From positions 62,001 through 126,000 of the forward strand of contig NZ_FQXV01000002.1 in the NCBI RefSeq assembly GCF_900130065.1: a DNA stretch of 64,000 bases, written 5' to 3'. This document shows positions 43,402 through 51,869 of the stretch, piece by piece (position 1 is the first letter of the stretch; each line of letters starts with the position of its first letter). The translations under genes were made by a program, and so were the position numbers. The DNA is from Sporobacter termitidis DSM 10068 (GTDB lineage: Bacteria > Bacillota > Clostridia > Oscillospirales > Oscillospiraceae). The notes beneath the pieces were generated by a model. The model worked only from the letters and a program-made list of their open reading frames with translations, did no database searches and was not told the origin of the DNA.

Positions 43402-44979
43402 TCAGCCTCCTACGGCAAAACGGCCAAAAAGGTATACGACGATATAGCATGTCACAAAAGCGGCGGCAAATAAGGCCGCGACAAATTTCTTTGAAAAGCT
43501 GCCGGACAGCATGATGACATTTTTAACGTCGATCATCGGGCCGAAGACCAAAAAGCCCATCACGGCGCCCATCGGAAAGCTCGAGGCGAAGCTGCGGGCG
43601 ATCACGGCGTCGGAAGACGAGCACAGGGACAGCAAAAATGCCGTCACCATCATCAGCAGCAGCGCCAGATCAAATCCGATCCCGCTCTGGAAGGACACAG
43701 ACCTTATACCGGTCTGGAAAAGCGCGGCGACAAGGGCGCCGAGCATCAGGTATTTGCCCACGTTGAAAAATTCCGCCTGCGAATGCCGGATGAAAAGCCC
43801 CAGCTTGTCCCCGAGCGTCATCTCCGCCGACACGCCCTCATAGCAGCCGCAGCTGCACATCAGCCCGTCGACGCCCGGCAGCATATCGGCGCGCGCCGGC
43901 TTTTTTGAAAACCACAGGCCGATCAGCACGGCCGCGATAACGCCGAGCCCGGCGCGCGCGGCGACAATGCGGAGATTGCCGCTGAAGGCGTAGTAGGTAG
44001 ACAGCATCACGACGGGGTTGACCACGGGCGTCACCGTCATAAAGGTCACGGCCGGCGCTAACGGCACGCCCTTTCTGACCATGCTCCGGAATATGGGGAT
44101 GGACGCGCAGTCGCAGACCGGGAGGCAAAAGCCCAGCAGCACAGCCGTCAGCATACCCCCCACGGGGTTTTTGGGGAACCGGCGCTCTATGTATTCCTGC
44201 GGCACAAAAACCTGGATGATCGACGAGATCATCACGCCGATGAGCAGAAACGGCACGGCCTGGAGCATGATCCCCAGGTAGATGTTGATGACCGTGTTGA
44301 CCGGCGTCTGCGAAAGATCGACGAACCGGGCCGCCAGGAGATACATCCCCACGAACAGTAATAAGCCCACGGAGAACGCGTTGACGGGGCGGCTCTTTTT
44401 GCGGTATATCTCGCTATAAATACTCTCTGCCTGCCGGATGCGCAGCAGCTTCACGCCGGGATTCAAATTGCGCAGCAGCCTTTTGACGCGCGCATAATCC
44501 TTGCCGGACCGCAGGCCTCTGGCCACCGCGAAGTCGCACCCGGCGATCTGCTCGGGCAGCGCCCCGCCGGTTTTCCCCAGCAGGCTCTCCAGCGTCTCCG
44601 CGTCGAGCATGTGGATGATTTTTTCCAGCCGGCATAACCGGTACAGCGCCGGATGCCGGAAAATATCCTGCAGCAGCGCCAGCGGCGTGACACCGTTCCA
44701 CTCTACCCAGACCTCCCGGGGGGCGCTGCTGTTCAGGCGGGCCTCAATCTGTTCGGCTACCTGCTCAGGGTCCCGGTCCAGGGTCCTTTTGGGGATCACC
44801 ATGACGTCGCAGCCTTTCCGGCCGGTGAATTCCTCCTCGCCCGCTTCAAACTGAATGACGAGCAACGGCACGCCCCGATACTGCCTGCCGTTCAGCAATC
44901 TGTTTAAAAGCGTCGTCTTTCCGGAATCGAGAAAGCCGGAGATCACGTAAACGGGAATCTGCAAGAGCTCACTCTCCAT
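43402..44979 (-). CDS. Fusion of COG0523 GTPase domain to DUF318 (YcgR-type) permease
   Basis: 525 aa. Residues 1-190 are a CobW/COG0523 P-loop domain: PVYVISGFLDSGKTTLLNRL gives Walker A, and the GCxCC metal motif expected after it is absent. From about 200 there are eight or more helices of the DUF318/YraQ permease family with FCLPVCDCASIPIFRSMVRK, TPVVNPVVMLSTYYAFSGN, a cytoplasmic CSCGCYEG loop and CSSSDAVIARSFASSFP. Elsewhere these are separate proteins, so the fusion ties a metallochaperone-type GTPase to the permease. ATG 44979 is chosen over TTG 44982. It overlaps the upstream GTPase gene by 11 bases. Confidence 0.88.
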   Translation of the reverse strand: MESELLQIPVYVISGFLDSGKTTLLNRLLNGRQYRGVPLLVIQFEAGEEEFTGRKGCDVMVIPKRTLDRDPEQVAEQIEARLNSSAPREVWVEWNGVTPLALLQDIFRHPALYRLCRLEKIIHMLDAETLESLLGKTGGALPEQIAGCDFAVARGLRSGKDYARVKRLLRNLNPGVKLLRIRQAESIYSEIYRKKSRPVNAFSVGLLLFVGMYLLAARFVDLSQTPVNTVINIYLGIMLQAVPFLLIGVMISSIIQVFVPQEYIERRFPKNPVGGMLTAVLLGFCLPVCDCASIPIFRSMVRKGVPLAPAVTFMTVTPVVNPVVMLSTYYAFSGNLRIVAARAGLGVIAAVLIGLWFSKKPARADMLPGVDGLMCSCGCYEGVSAEMTLGDKLGLFIRHSQAEFFNVGKYLMLGALVAALFQTGIRSVSFQSGIGFDLALLLMMVTAFLLSLCSSSDAVIARSFASSFPMGAVMGFLVFGPMIDVKNVIMLSGSFSKKFVAALFAAAFVTCYIVVYLFGRFAVGG

Positions 44980-45943
44980 CAAAAAGCCGGGCCAGTTCCT
45001 GCCTGTTCAGATTCTTTCCGATCATGCTCAGCATGTCTCCGGGCGCATCGCATTTGGTGATTTTCAAGTCTCCCGGGACATACTGCAGGTCTATGTAGCC
45101 GTCCAAGCCGGAGATGATGCCCTTGGCGCGCAGGACGGTGCCGGGCAAACGGCCCAGCGCGTCGATACGGGAGCGCAGCTCCTCGGCGGTAAAGCGCCGG
45201 CTTGTCCGGATCGTCACCGTGTCAAAAATCTCCGCGGCCGCATGCTGGTGCCCGCAGCCCTCATGATGCTCATGATGCTCGTGATGCTCGCGATGCTCGT
45301 GATGGTCATGATGGTCATGGACCGGACTTCCGGACGCGCTGTATGCCGAGCGCGCAAGCCGCGGGTTTAAAATTTCGTCGGCGGTGAGCTGATCCCAGGC
45401 CTTTGATAAAACGACGGCCCCGTTTTTGATCTCCTTGACTAGGCGGCACGCCTCAACGATCTTATCGGGATATTTCTCCGTCCGGCTGAGCAGGACAACG
45501 TCGGCGTTCTGAATCTGGTTTTCAAAAAATTCGCCGAAGTTTTCATAATATACGCCGCAGCGCTTGACGTCCACGATCGTGACTTTTGTCTTGATGGCGG
45601 CGGCCTGTTGAATCCGCGGGTCCGCGCAGGCCCGTATGACGTCGGAAAGCTTGCCCACGCCCGACGGCTCGATAATGATTTTGTCGGGCCGGTACCGTTC
45701 CAGGACCTCCAGCAGGGATTTGACGAAATCCCCGGAGAGGCTGCAGCAGATGCAGCCCGAATTCAGTTCCCTGACCTCCACGCCGCCGGACTTGAGCAGG
45801 GCGGCGTCCACGCTGATCTCACCGAAGTCATTTTCGATCAGCACGGTTTTATCCTTGTGAAAAGCCTCTTTTAGCAGCTTTTGGATCAGCGTTGTTTTGC
45901 CGGCGCCCAAAAAGCCGGAAATCACGTATATTTCTGACGGCAT
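44969..45943 (-). CDS. COG0523 metallochaperone GTPase with His-rich segment
   Basis: 324 aa. Walker A GFLGAGKTTLIQKL; ENDFGEISVD; the family metal-binding motif GCICC in NSGCICCSLSGD; IIEPSGVGKLSDV. Between the GTPase and the CobW C-terminal domain lies a His-rich stretch of about 25 residues (HDHHDHHEHREHHEHHEH and then GCGHQH), typical of members that bind zinc or nickel. First gene of the operon, with GGAGG before ATG 45943. Its promoter carries a palindrome next to a divergent Fur-family gene, so it is probably induced by zinc shortage. Confidence 0.92.
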   Translation of the reverse strand: MPSEIYVISGFLGAGKTTLIQKLLKEAFHKDKTVLIENDFGEISVDAALLKSGGVEVRELNSGCICCSLSGDFVKSLLEVLERYRPDKIIIEPSGVGKLSDVIRACADPRIQQAAAIKTKVTIVDVKRCGVYYENFGEFFENQIQNADVVLLSRTEKYPDKIVEACRLVKEIKNGAVVLSKAWDQLTADEILNPRLARSAYSASGSPVHDHHDHHEHREHHEHHEHHEGCGHQHAAAEIFDTVTIRTSRRFTAEELRSRIDALGRLPGTVLRAKGIISGLDGYIDLQYVPGDLKITKCDAPGDMLSMIGKNLNRQELARLFDGE

Positions 45944-45978
45944 AGCAGTTCCTCCAGATAATCGGCAAATATCATTGG

Positions 45979-45999
45979 TGCAAATGAAATACATTTGCA
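45979..45999. promoter_or_regulatory. Fur/Zur-type operator palindrome
   Basis: TGCAAATG, AAATA, CATTTGCA: perfect 8-bp arms. It lies just downstream of the GTPase promoter (about +4 to +24) and in the gap shared with the divergent fur-family gene. Confidence 0.8.
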
Positions 46000-46009
46000 T
46001 TTTTCGTTT

Positions 46010-46038
46010 ATTATAATACTTATGTCCGAGCTTTTCAA
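46010..46038 (-). promoter_or_regulatory. SigA promoter of the COG0523 operon
   Basis: Minus strand TTGAAA (46038-46033), 17 bases, TATAAT (46015-46010). Confidence 0.75.
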
Positions 46039-46060
46039 TTGAGACTTTCTCAGAAATTTA

Positions 46061-46089
46061 TTGATATTACTTGAAGAATCGACTAAAAT
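46061..46089 (+). promoter_or_regulatory. SigA promoter of the Fur-family gene
   Basis: TTGATA (46061-46066), 17 bases, TAAAAT (46084-46089), 27 bases before the start codon. Confidence 0.65.
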
Positions 46090-46116
46090 AATAAAAAAAG
46101 ACGGAGAAGGACGCAG

Positions 46117-46548
46117 ATGCAAAAAGAAATATACGGCGATATCCTGAATAAAGAAAATCTGCGCATCACGAAAAGCCGGCAAATGGTCCTCGACATCCTC
46201 AAGGACTCCCCGCCGAAATCGATCGACGAGATTTTCATGATCGCCAAGGAGCGGGACGCGAAGGTCAGCATCTCGACAATTTACAGGACCTGCGAGACGC
46301 TGTCTCAGAAAGGCCTGCTTTATAAATCGAATTTCGTTGAGGACGGCAAGGCGCGCTACGAGTATCCCGGCAAGCAGCATAAGCACCACGCGGTATGCAT
46401 GAACTGTCACAACATCATTTCGATAGACGACTGTCCCTTCGGCGAATTCGACGAGGTGATGAAATCCAAATATCACTTCGACGTCAAAAGCCACAGCATT
46501 GAAATATACGGCTACTGCAGCGACTGCAAATTAAAGCAGCCCCAGTAA
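46117..46548 (+). CDS. Fur-family regulator, probably Zur-like
   Basis: 143 aa. Winged helix with LRITKSRQMVLDIL and VSISTIYRTCETLSQKGLLY; metal site HKHHAVCMNC; structural zinc from CMNC and CSDC near the C terminus. Fur-type sequence alone does not tell Fe, Zn, Mn or peroxide sensing. The divergent His-rich COG0523 GTPase/permease operon points to zinc. SD GGAGAAGGA lies upstream of ATG 46117. The palindrome at 45979-45999 is the likely binding site. Confidence 0.9.
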   Translation: MQKEIYGDILNKENLRITKSRQMVLDILKDSPPKSIDEIFMIAKERDAKVSISTIYRTCETLSQKGLLYKSNFVEDGKARYEYPGKQHKHHAVCMNCHNIISIDDCPFGEFDEVMKSKYHFDVKSHSIEIYGYCSDCKLKQPQ

Positions 46549-46556
46549 TCCCAAGC

Positions 46557-46588
46557 AAAAAGAGCTTCCGGAATCCGGAAGCTCTTTT
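46557..46588. terminator. Bidirectional terminator
   Basis: AGAGCTTCCGG, AAT loop, CCGGAAGCTCT: 11-bp stem with flanking A4/T4, shared by the convergent Fur-family and CorC-like genes. Confidence 0.88.
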
Positions 46589-46616
46589 ATAATCTTTATG
46601 ATGTCCGCCGATGATG

Positions 46617-47963
46617 TCAGACCGTCTGTTCTTCTTTGGCCTTGGCTTTTTCGGGGAGGCACACGACGGAGCTCTCAATCCTGTGGTCATGTATCTTCGT
46701 GATCTTGACCAGCAGGCCGTACGCTTCAAGCTCGGGCGTACTTCCGTCGTCCGGTATCGTGCCGAGCATGCCGAACACGAGCCCGCCGAAGGTTTCGTAC
46801 TCCTGCTCGGGCAGCATGACGCCAAGCTGCTCCGAAACCATATCCAGCGGCGTGACGCCCTGTATTCTCCAGGTACTGGAATCGATTCTTTCAATCAGGG
46901 CCGGCGGCTCTACGGCGCCGATATCGTCGTCCAGGTCTCCGACCAGCTGCTCGAGCAGGTCGTTCATGGTAACAATGCCGCTCATGCCGCCGTATTCGTC
47001 CAGCACGACGGCAAAATGCCGCCGGTTTTTCTTCATATTGCGAAACAGCACGTCGGTTTTTACCGATTCGGGCACAAAATACGCCGGCCTGACCGCATGG
47101 TCCATGACGTTTTGGCGCGTTTTGTCTTTAAGCCTCAGATAATCCTTCGCGTAAAGAACGCCGACAATATCGTCCGCGCTGTCGTGGCAGATCGGATACA
47201 CGGAATGCCTGCTCTCGGTGACGGTTTTTTCCCACTGCGCGTCGTTTTCGTCCTCCCAAAGTATCGAGACCTCGGTGCGGTGCGTCATGATTTCCGCCGC
47301 CGTCGTGTCGTCGAACTCAAATATGTTGTGAATCATGTCTTTTTCTTCGGGGTCAATGGCGCCCTTTTCGCTGCCGGCGTCCACCATCATACGTATTTCT
47401 TCCTCGGTGACCTCCTCGTCCTCGGCGCGGGGGTCAATGCCGAGCAGCCGCAGGAGCCCGTTTGTCGAAACCGTCAGGAACCAGACGACCGGCGCGAATA
47501 TTTTCGATATGACAAAGATGAGGCCAGACATCCCCAGCGCCAGCTTCTCGGCTTTTCTCATGGCGATGCGCTTTGGGACGAGCTCTCCCAGCACCAGGGT
47601 GAAATATGACAGTATGATCGTTATAAGGATAACAGAGATCGTATCCAGCGTCGCGGCGGGAATTCTGACGCCGAGGGATACAAGCCACTCCGTCAGCTTT
47701 CCTGAAAAATTGTCGGCCGCGAAGGCGCTGCCGAGAAAGCCCGCCAGCGTGATGCCGACCTGGATCGTCGCGAGGAAGCGGGCAGGCTGCGCCGTCAGCG
47801 ACGATAGCCGTACGGCCCGCTTGTCGCCGGCCGCGGTCAGCTTCGCCAGCTTATTGTCGTTCATGGATATGACGGCGATCTCCGCGCAGGCAAACACCGC
47901 GTTCAGCGCGATTAAGAGCAGCTGCAAAATGATCTGCCATAATATAGGGTCACTGTCTGTCAA
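46617..47963 (-). CDS. CorC/CNNM-type membrane protein (DUF21, CBS pair, CorC_HlyC)
   Basis: 448 aa. DUF21 membrane domain (three to four helices; LNAVFACAEIAVISMNDNKL, ATIQVGITLAGFLGSAFAAD), two CBS domains (MTHRTEVSILWEDENDAQWE.., ARPAYFVPESVKTDVLFRNM) and a C-terminal CorC_HlyC domain (EYETFGGLVFGMLGTIPDDG). The family is implicated in Mg2+ (or Na+/Mg2+) transport. TTG 47963 is the start, with GGGAGG eight bases upstream. The gene is preceded by a promoter and a long structured leader. Confidence 0.93.
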   Translation of the reverse strand: MTDSDPILWQIILQLLLIALNAVFACAEIAVISMNDNKLAKLTAAGDKRAVRLSSLTAQPARFLATIQVGITLAGFLGSAFAADNFSGKLTEWLVSLGVRIPAATLDTISVILITIILSYFTLVLGELVPKRIAMRKAEKLALGMSGLIFVISKIFAPVVWFLTVSTNGLLRLLGIDPRAEDEEVTEEEIRMMVDAGSEKGAIDPEEKDMIHNIFEFDDTTAAEIMTHRTEVSILWEDENDAQWEKTVTESRHSVYPICHDSADDIVGVLYAKDYLRLKDKTRQNVMDHAVRPAYFVPESVKTDVLFRNMKKNRRHFAVVLDEYGGMSGIVTMNDLLEQLVGDLDDDIGAVEPPALIERIDSSTWRIQGVTPLDMVSEQLGVMLPEQEYETFGGLVFGMLGTIPDDGSTPELEAYGLLVKITKIHDHRIESSVVCLPEKAKAKEEQTV

Positions 47964-48201
47964 GTAAAAAACCTCCCGATAATATCAAAAATGCTTTCAT
48001 TAAAATTATTCTTTCCGCTTTCGGCGGCGATCTTCTTGCCACATTCTATATGAAACGGCAGCAAAAACGCGCACAATGACAAGCCGGCCTACTCAAGCCG
48101 CCTCATTGTGCGCGTTTGTATGTATATGGATTTTAAAGAAAATACGCCGCTACTTCGTTCCGAGTCGCCCGTGTCTTCCAATGATGCCACACCTATCCTT
48201 T
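47964..48201 (-). promoter_or_regulatory. Long structured leader of the CorC-like gene, unidentified
   Basis: From the predicted start of transcription to the TTG codon there are about 238 nt. The first ~85 nt contain possible stems (GTGT..ACAC; GGCGACTCGGAACGAAGTAG) and are followed by a strong terminator hairpin at 48117-48063, then about 90 nt to the SD. This aptamer-plus-terminator arrangement suggests a riboswitch or attenuator; I could not match it to a known class. Confidence 0.5.
48063..48117 (-). terminator. Strong terminator hairpin in the leader
   Basis: AAACGCGCACAATGA and TCATTGTGCGCGTTT form a perfect 15-bp stem with an inner GCCGGC/GCCG hairpin, followed by T5 on the minus strand. 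It may also end readthrough from the ABC exporter operon. Confidence 0.8.
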
Positions 48202-48207
48202 TATTTT

Positions 48208-48235
48208 ATTATACCATAAAGTAAGACATTGTCAA
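48208..48235 (-). promoter_or_regulatory. Consensus SigA promoter before the CorC leader
   Basis: Minus strand TTGACA (48235-48230), 16 bases, TATAAT (48213-48208). It starts only 11 bases after the end of the ABC exporter gene. Confidence 0.78.
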
Positions 48236-48245
48236 TTTACTATGC

Positions 48246-50108
48246 TCAATCCAGCTCAAATTGGCCGGTGTAGAGCTGGAAATACCGGCCCTTTTCCTCG
48301 ATGAGCTCGTCGTGGCTGCCGCGCTCCAGGATCGATCCGTTTTCCAGGACGATGATCGCCTTCGCGTTGCGGATGGTGGACAGCCTGTGGGCGATGACGA
48401 AAACCGTCCTGTTTTCCATCAGATGGTCCATGCCCGTTTCGATCAGCTTTTCGGTGTGCGTGTCCACCGAGCTCGTCGCCTCGTCGAGGATGAGAACGGG
48501 CGGATTTGCCACAGCCGCTCTGGCGATGGCCAGCAGCTGCCGCTGGCCCTGGCTCAGATTTGTGCCGTCGCCGGTCAGCAGCGTGTCGTACCCGTCCGGG
48601 AGGCGCTGGATGAAGGAATCCGCGTTGGCCAGCTGCGCCGCCGCGACCACCTGCTCCATGGTCGCGTCCGGAAATCCATAGCGGATGTTGTCCGCGATCG
48701 TACCGGTGAAGAGATGGGTGTCCTGCAGCACGACGGCCAGCGAATGGCGCAGGTCGTCCTTTTTGATGGCCCGGACGTCGATGCCGTCGTAGGTGATGCT
48801 GCCGGAGGTCACGTCGTAAAAGCGGCTCAGCAGGTTGGCGATCGTCGTCTTTCCGGCGCCGGTGGAGCCCACGAAGGCGATCTTCTGGCCCGGCTTGGCG
48901 TAGAGATTGATCCCCTTGAGTATCGTATTCCCCGGCTGATAGGCGAACACAACGTCGTTGAAGCGGACGTCGCCGCGCAGCGGCACAAACGCAAAAGCGC
49001 CGTCCGGGGCCGCCGTCCGCCATGCCCACTTTCCCGTCCGCGCGGCGCTCTCCCGCAGCGCCCCGGACGGCTCCTCCGTCACGTTCACCAGCGTGACGGT
49101 CCCCTCGTCCGTCTCGGGCCGTTCGTCCATGATCTCCAGGATGCGCTCCGCGCCGGCCAGCGCCGCCAGGACGAAATTGGCCTGCTGGGAAAACTGGTTG
49201 AACGGTATGGCGATCTGCCGCACGTAGATGAGATAGGAGGCCAGCGTGCCGATATCGATCCGGCCGGAAATGGCGAAGAACGCGCCGATGCAGGCGGACA
49301 GCGCGTAATTGAAATAGGAGATGCTGACGATCACGGGGATCATCAGGCCCGAATAGGTCAGCGCGCCGGTGGCGGCCTCCTGCAGCCTTTTGTTCCGCTT
49401 TGAAAATTCCACAAAGTCCTTGGCCTCGTGATTGAATATCTTGACGACCTTCTGCCCCTCCACCATTTCCTCCACAAACCCGTTCAGGCTGCCCATATAC
49501 TTTTGCTGCGAGGTAAAATATTCATGGCTTTTCTTCCCGCTGTGCCGGATGAACAAAAACATGCACAGAAACGCCGCCGCGACGATCAGCGTCAGCGTGA
49601 CGTTGAGAAGGAGGAGCACCGCGAAGGTCCCGATGATGAGGATGACGCTCTGTATCATCGGCGCCAGGCTGTTGTTGAGCGCCTCGGCGATCGTATCGAT
49701 ATCGCTCGTAAAGCGGCTCATCAGCTCGCCGTGGGTCTTCGCGTCAAAAAAACGCAGGGGCAGCGTCTGGACCTTGCGGAACAGATCGTCCCTGAGCTCC
49801 CGGACGAGCTGCTGCGCGACCTTTACCATCAGCTGCGTATAACCGTACGTAGCGAGCACGCCGACCAGATACATCGCGGCCATGAACAAGAGCTCTCTGG
49901 CCAGCCCCGGGATATCCCCGGGCATGATAAAGTCGTTCACCACCGGCTTTAAAAGGTAGGTGCCGTAAACGTTGGCCAGGGCGCTGACGGCGATCATAAC
50001 GGTGACAAGGAGGAGGACGGCCTTGTGCTTTCTGAAATAACGCCATAAAAACTTCAGCGTCTTCTTCATGTTCTTCGGTTTGGCATGCTCTCTGACTACC
50101 GGCGCCAT
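48246..50108 (-). CDS. ABC exporter half-transporter, catalytically complete subunit
   Basis: 620 aa. Six-helix ABC exporter membrane domain fused to an ATPase. Walker A GSTGAGKTTIANLL, signature LSQGQRQLLAIARA, Walker B VLILDEATSSVDT with the catalytic Glu, and HRLSTIRN. A 40-residue insert (TVTLVNVTEEPSGALRESAA..) precedes the nucleotide domain. It is translationally coupled to the upstream half-transporter (TAATG overlap). The pair forms a heterodimeric multidrug-type exporter. Confidence 0.94.
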   Translation of the reverse strand: MAPVVREHAKPKNMKKTLKFLWRYFRKHKAVLLLVTVMIAVSALANVYGTYLLKPVVNDFIMPGDIPGLARELLFMAAMYLVGVLATYGYTQLMVKVAQQLVRELRDDLFRKVQTLPLRFFDAKTHGELMSRFTSDIDTIAEALNNSLAPMIQSVILIIGTFAVLLLLNVTLTLIVAAAFLCMFLFIRHSGKKSHEYFTSQQKYMGSLNGFVEEMVEGQKVVKIFNHEAKDFVEFSKRNKRLQEAATGALTYSGLMIPVIVSISYFNYALSACIGAFFAISGRIDIGTLASYLIYVRQIAIPFNQFSQQANFVLAALAGAERILEIMDERPETDEGTVTLVNVTEEPSGALRESAARTGKWAWRTAAPDGAFAFVPLRGDVRFNDVVFAYQPGNTILKGINLYAKPGQKIAFVGSTGAGKTTIANLLSRFYDVTSGSITYDGIDVRAIKKDDLRHSLAVVLQDTHLFTGTIADNIRYGFPDATMEQVVAAAQLANADSFIQRLPDGYDTLLTGDGTNLSQGQRQLLAIARAAVANPPVLILDEATSSVDTHTEKLIETGMDHLMENRTVFVIAHRLSTIRNAKAIIVLENGSILERGSHDELIEEKGRYFQLYTGQFELD

Positions 50109-51832
50109 TACGCACTCGCCCCCTTTCTCTGAAACTCGTAGATATCCTGATAGATCGCGTTGTGCTGCAAAAGAGCCTCGTGGGTGCCGACCTCATTGAT
50201 TCTCCCGTTGTCCAGCACCACGATCAGGTCCGCCTCCTCAATGGAGCCGATGCGCTGGGTGATGATGATCTTGGTGGTATCCGTCAGCTCCTCGGCGAGA
50301 CCTTTCCGTATCTTTGCCTCCGTGGCGGTATCCACGGCGCTGGTGGAATCGTCAAAGATCAAAACGCGCGGGCGTTTGAGCAGGGCCCGGGCGATGCACA
50401 GCCGCTGCTTCTGCCCGCCGGAGACGTTGACGCCCCCCTGCCCGAGGTCCGTTTCATAGCCCTCGGGGAACCGGCCGAGGAATTCGTCCACGCACGCGAT
50501 GCGGCAGGCCCAGTCCAGATCCTCGTCGGTGGCGTTCTCGTTGCCCCACTTTAAGTTCTCGCGGATCGTGCCGGAAAACAGCGTGTTGTTCTGGAGCACC
50601 ATGCCGACCGCGTCGCGCAGGCCGGCGAGAGGGTATTCCTTCACGTCCCGGCCGTCTATTTTTATGCTGCCGGCGGTGACGTCGTAAAGCCGGGGGATCA
50701 GCTGTACGAGGGAAGACTTTGCCGAACCCGTCCCGCCGATGATGCCCACCGTCTGGCCGGCCATGATGTGCAGGCTGATATCCGACAGGACGTATTCCTT
50801 CGCCGAGCTCTGATATTTAAAGTAAACGTGCTCAAAATCGATATCGCCCCGCGCCACCCGGCCTCCGCCCGTGCCGTCCGAGATGGCGGGCGTCTCGTCC
50901 AGCACCTCAAGGACGCGGCTCATGGAGGTCATTGAGCGGCTGAGCATCAGAAAGACGGCGGAGATCATCATGAGGGAGTTGAGGATCTGCATCACATAGC
51001 TCAGAAAGCCGGTCAGCTGGCCGACCTGCATGGTGCCGGTATGGATAAAGTTGCCGCCGAACCATAACAGGCAGGTGATCGTGGCGTACATGACAAGCTG
51101 CAGGCAGGGCATATTCATGGCGGCATAGTGGTAGGCGCGCTCGGACGCGCCCTTGTACTCCGCGTTGACCCGGCTGAATTTTTTAAATTCGCTGTCGCCC
51201 TTGACAAAGGATTTGACCGTCCGGATGGCGATCAGGTTCTCCTGCACGATGGAGTTCACCTTGTCCATGGCCTTCTGCATGCCGGCGTACAGGGGGCTCA
51301 GCTTCCGGAGGATGAGAAACAGGCCGACGCCCAAAACGGGCAGCGCCACGAAAAAGACCACCGCCAGCTTCAGGCTCATGGAAATCGACAGGCCCAGCGC
51401 GACGACCATCATAAACGGGCCGCGGACGATCGGGCGGATGCCGTTGCAGATGGCGTTCTGCAAAATCGTCACGTCGCCGGTCAGGCGCGTGATCAGAGAC
51501 GGCGTGCTGAAATGATCCATGTTGGAAAAGGAGAAGCTCTGCACCTTTTTGTATTCGGCCTCGCGGAGCGCCGCGCCGAAGCCCTGCCCGGCCCGGGCCG
51601 CAAAGCGGGCGTAAAGCGCCCCCAGCAAAAGCGCCAGCAGGGCGCAGACGACCATCGCCAGGCTCCTGCCCAAAATATAACCCTTATCCCTGTTCATGAC
51701 GCCCACGTCGATGATCTGGGACATGATCAGCGGTATCGCCATTTCAAACAGGCCCTCGAACGCCACGCAGACCACGCTGCCGATCAGGTCCTTCCGGTAA
51801 TCGCTGAAATAAACCGAAAATCTCTTTATCAC
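50108..51832 (-). CDS. ABC exporter half-transporter, subunit with degenerate ATP site
   Basis: 574 aa, membrane domain plus ATPase. Walker A is GGTGSAKSSLVQLI (Ala in place of the last Gly), signature VSGGQKQRL, and Walker B LIFDDSTSAVDT has Asp where the catalytic Glu belongs, so its own site is non-canonical, as in BmrC-like subunits. The switch region reads TQRIGSIEEAD (Gln for His). The two genes together encode a heterodimer. It follows a MarR-family gene, whose product probably represses it. Confidence 0.94.
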   Translation of the reverse strand: MIKRFSVYFSDYRKDLIGSVVCVAFEGLFEMAIPLIMSQIIDVGVMNRDKGYILGRSLAMVVCALLALLLGALYARFAARAGQGFGAALREAEYKKVQSFSFSNMDHFSTPSLITRLTGDVTILQNAICNGIRPIVRGPFMMVVALGLSISMSLKLAVVFFVALPVLGVGLFLILRKLSPLYAGMQKAMDKVNSIVQENLIAIRTVKSFVKGDSEFKKFSRVNAEYKGASERAYHYAAMNMPCLQLVMYATITCLLWFGGNFIHTGTMQVGQLTGFLSYVMQILNSLMMISAVFLMLSRSMTSMSRVLEVLDETPAISDGTGGGRVARGDIDFEHVYFKYQSSAKEYVLSDISLHIMAGQTVGIIGGTGSAKSSLVQLIPRLYDVTAGSIKIDGRDVKEYPLAGLRDAVGMVLQNNTLFSGTIRENLKWGNENATDEDLDWACRIACVDEFLGRFPEGYETDLGQGGVNVSGGQKQRLCIARALLKRPRVLIFDDSTSAVDTATEAKIRKGLAEELTDTTKIIITQRIGSIEEADLIVVLDNGRINEVGTHEALLQHNAIYQDIYEFQRKGASA

Positions 51833-51869
51833 ATATTTTCCCCCAATTGCCGCAAACGCGGCCTTTTAA

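Noticed and set aside
45240-45330. Tandem repeats as a CRISPR or VNTR locus
   Set aside because: They are in-frame codons of the His-rich segment of a COG0523 protein, with no spacers.
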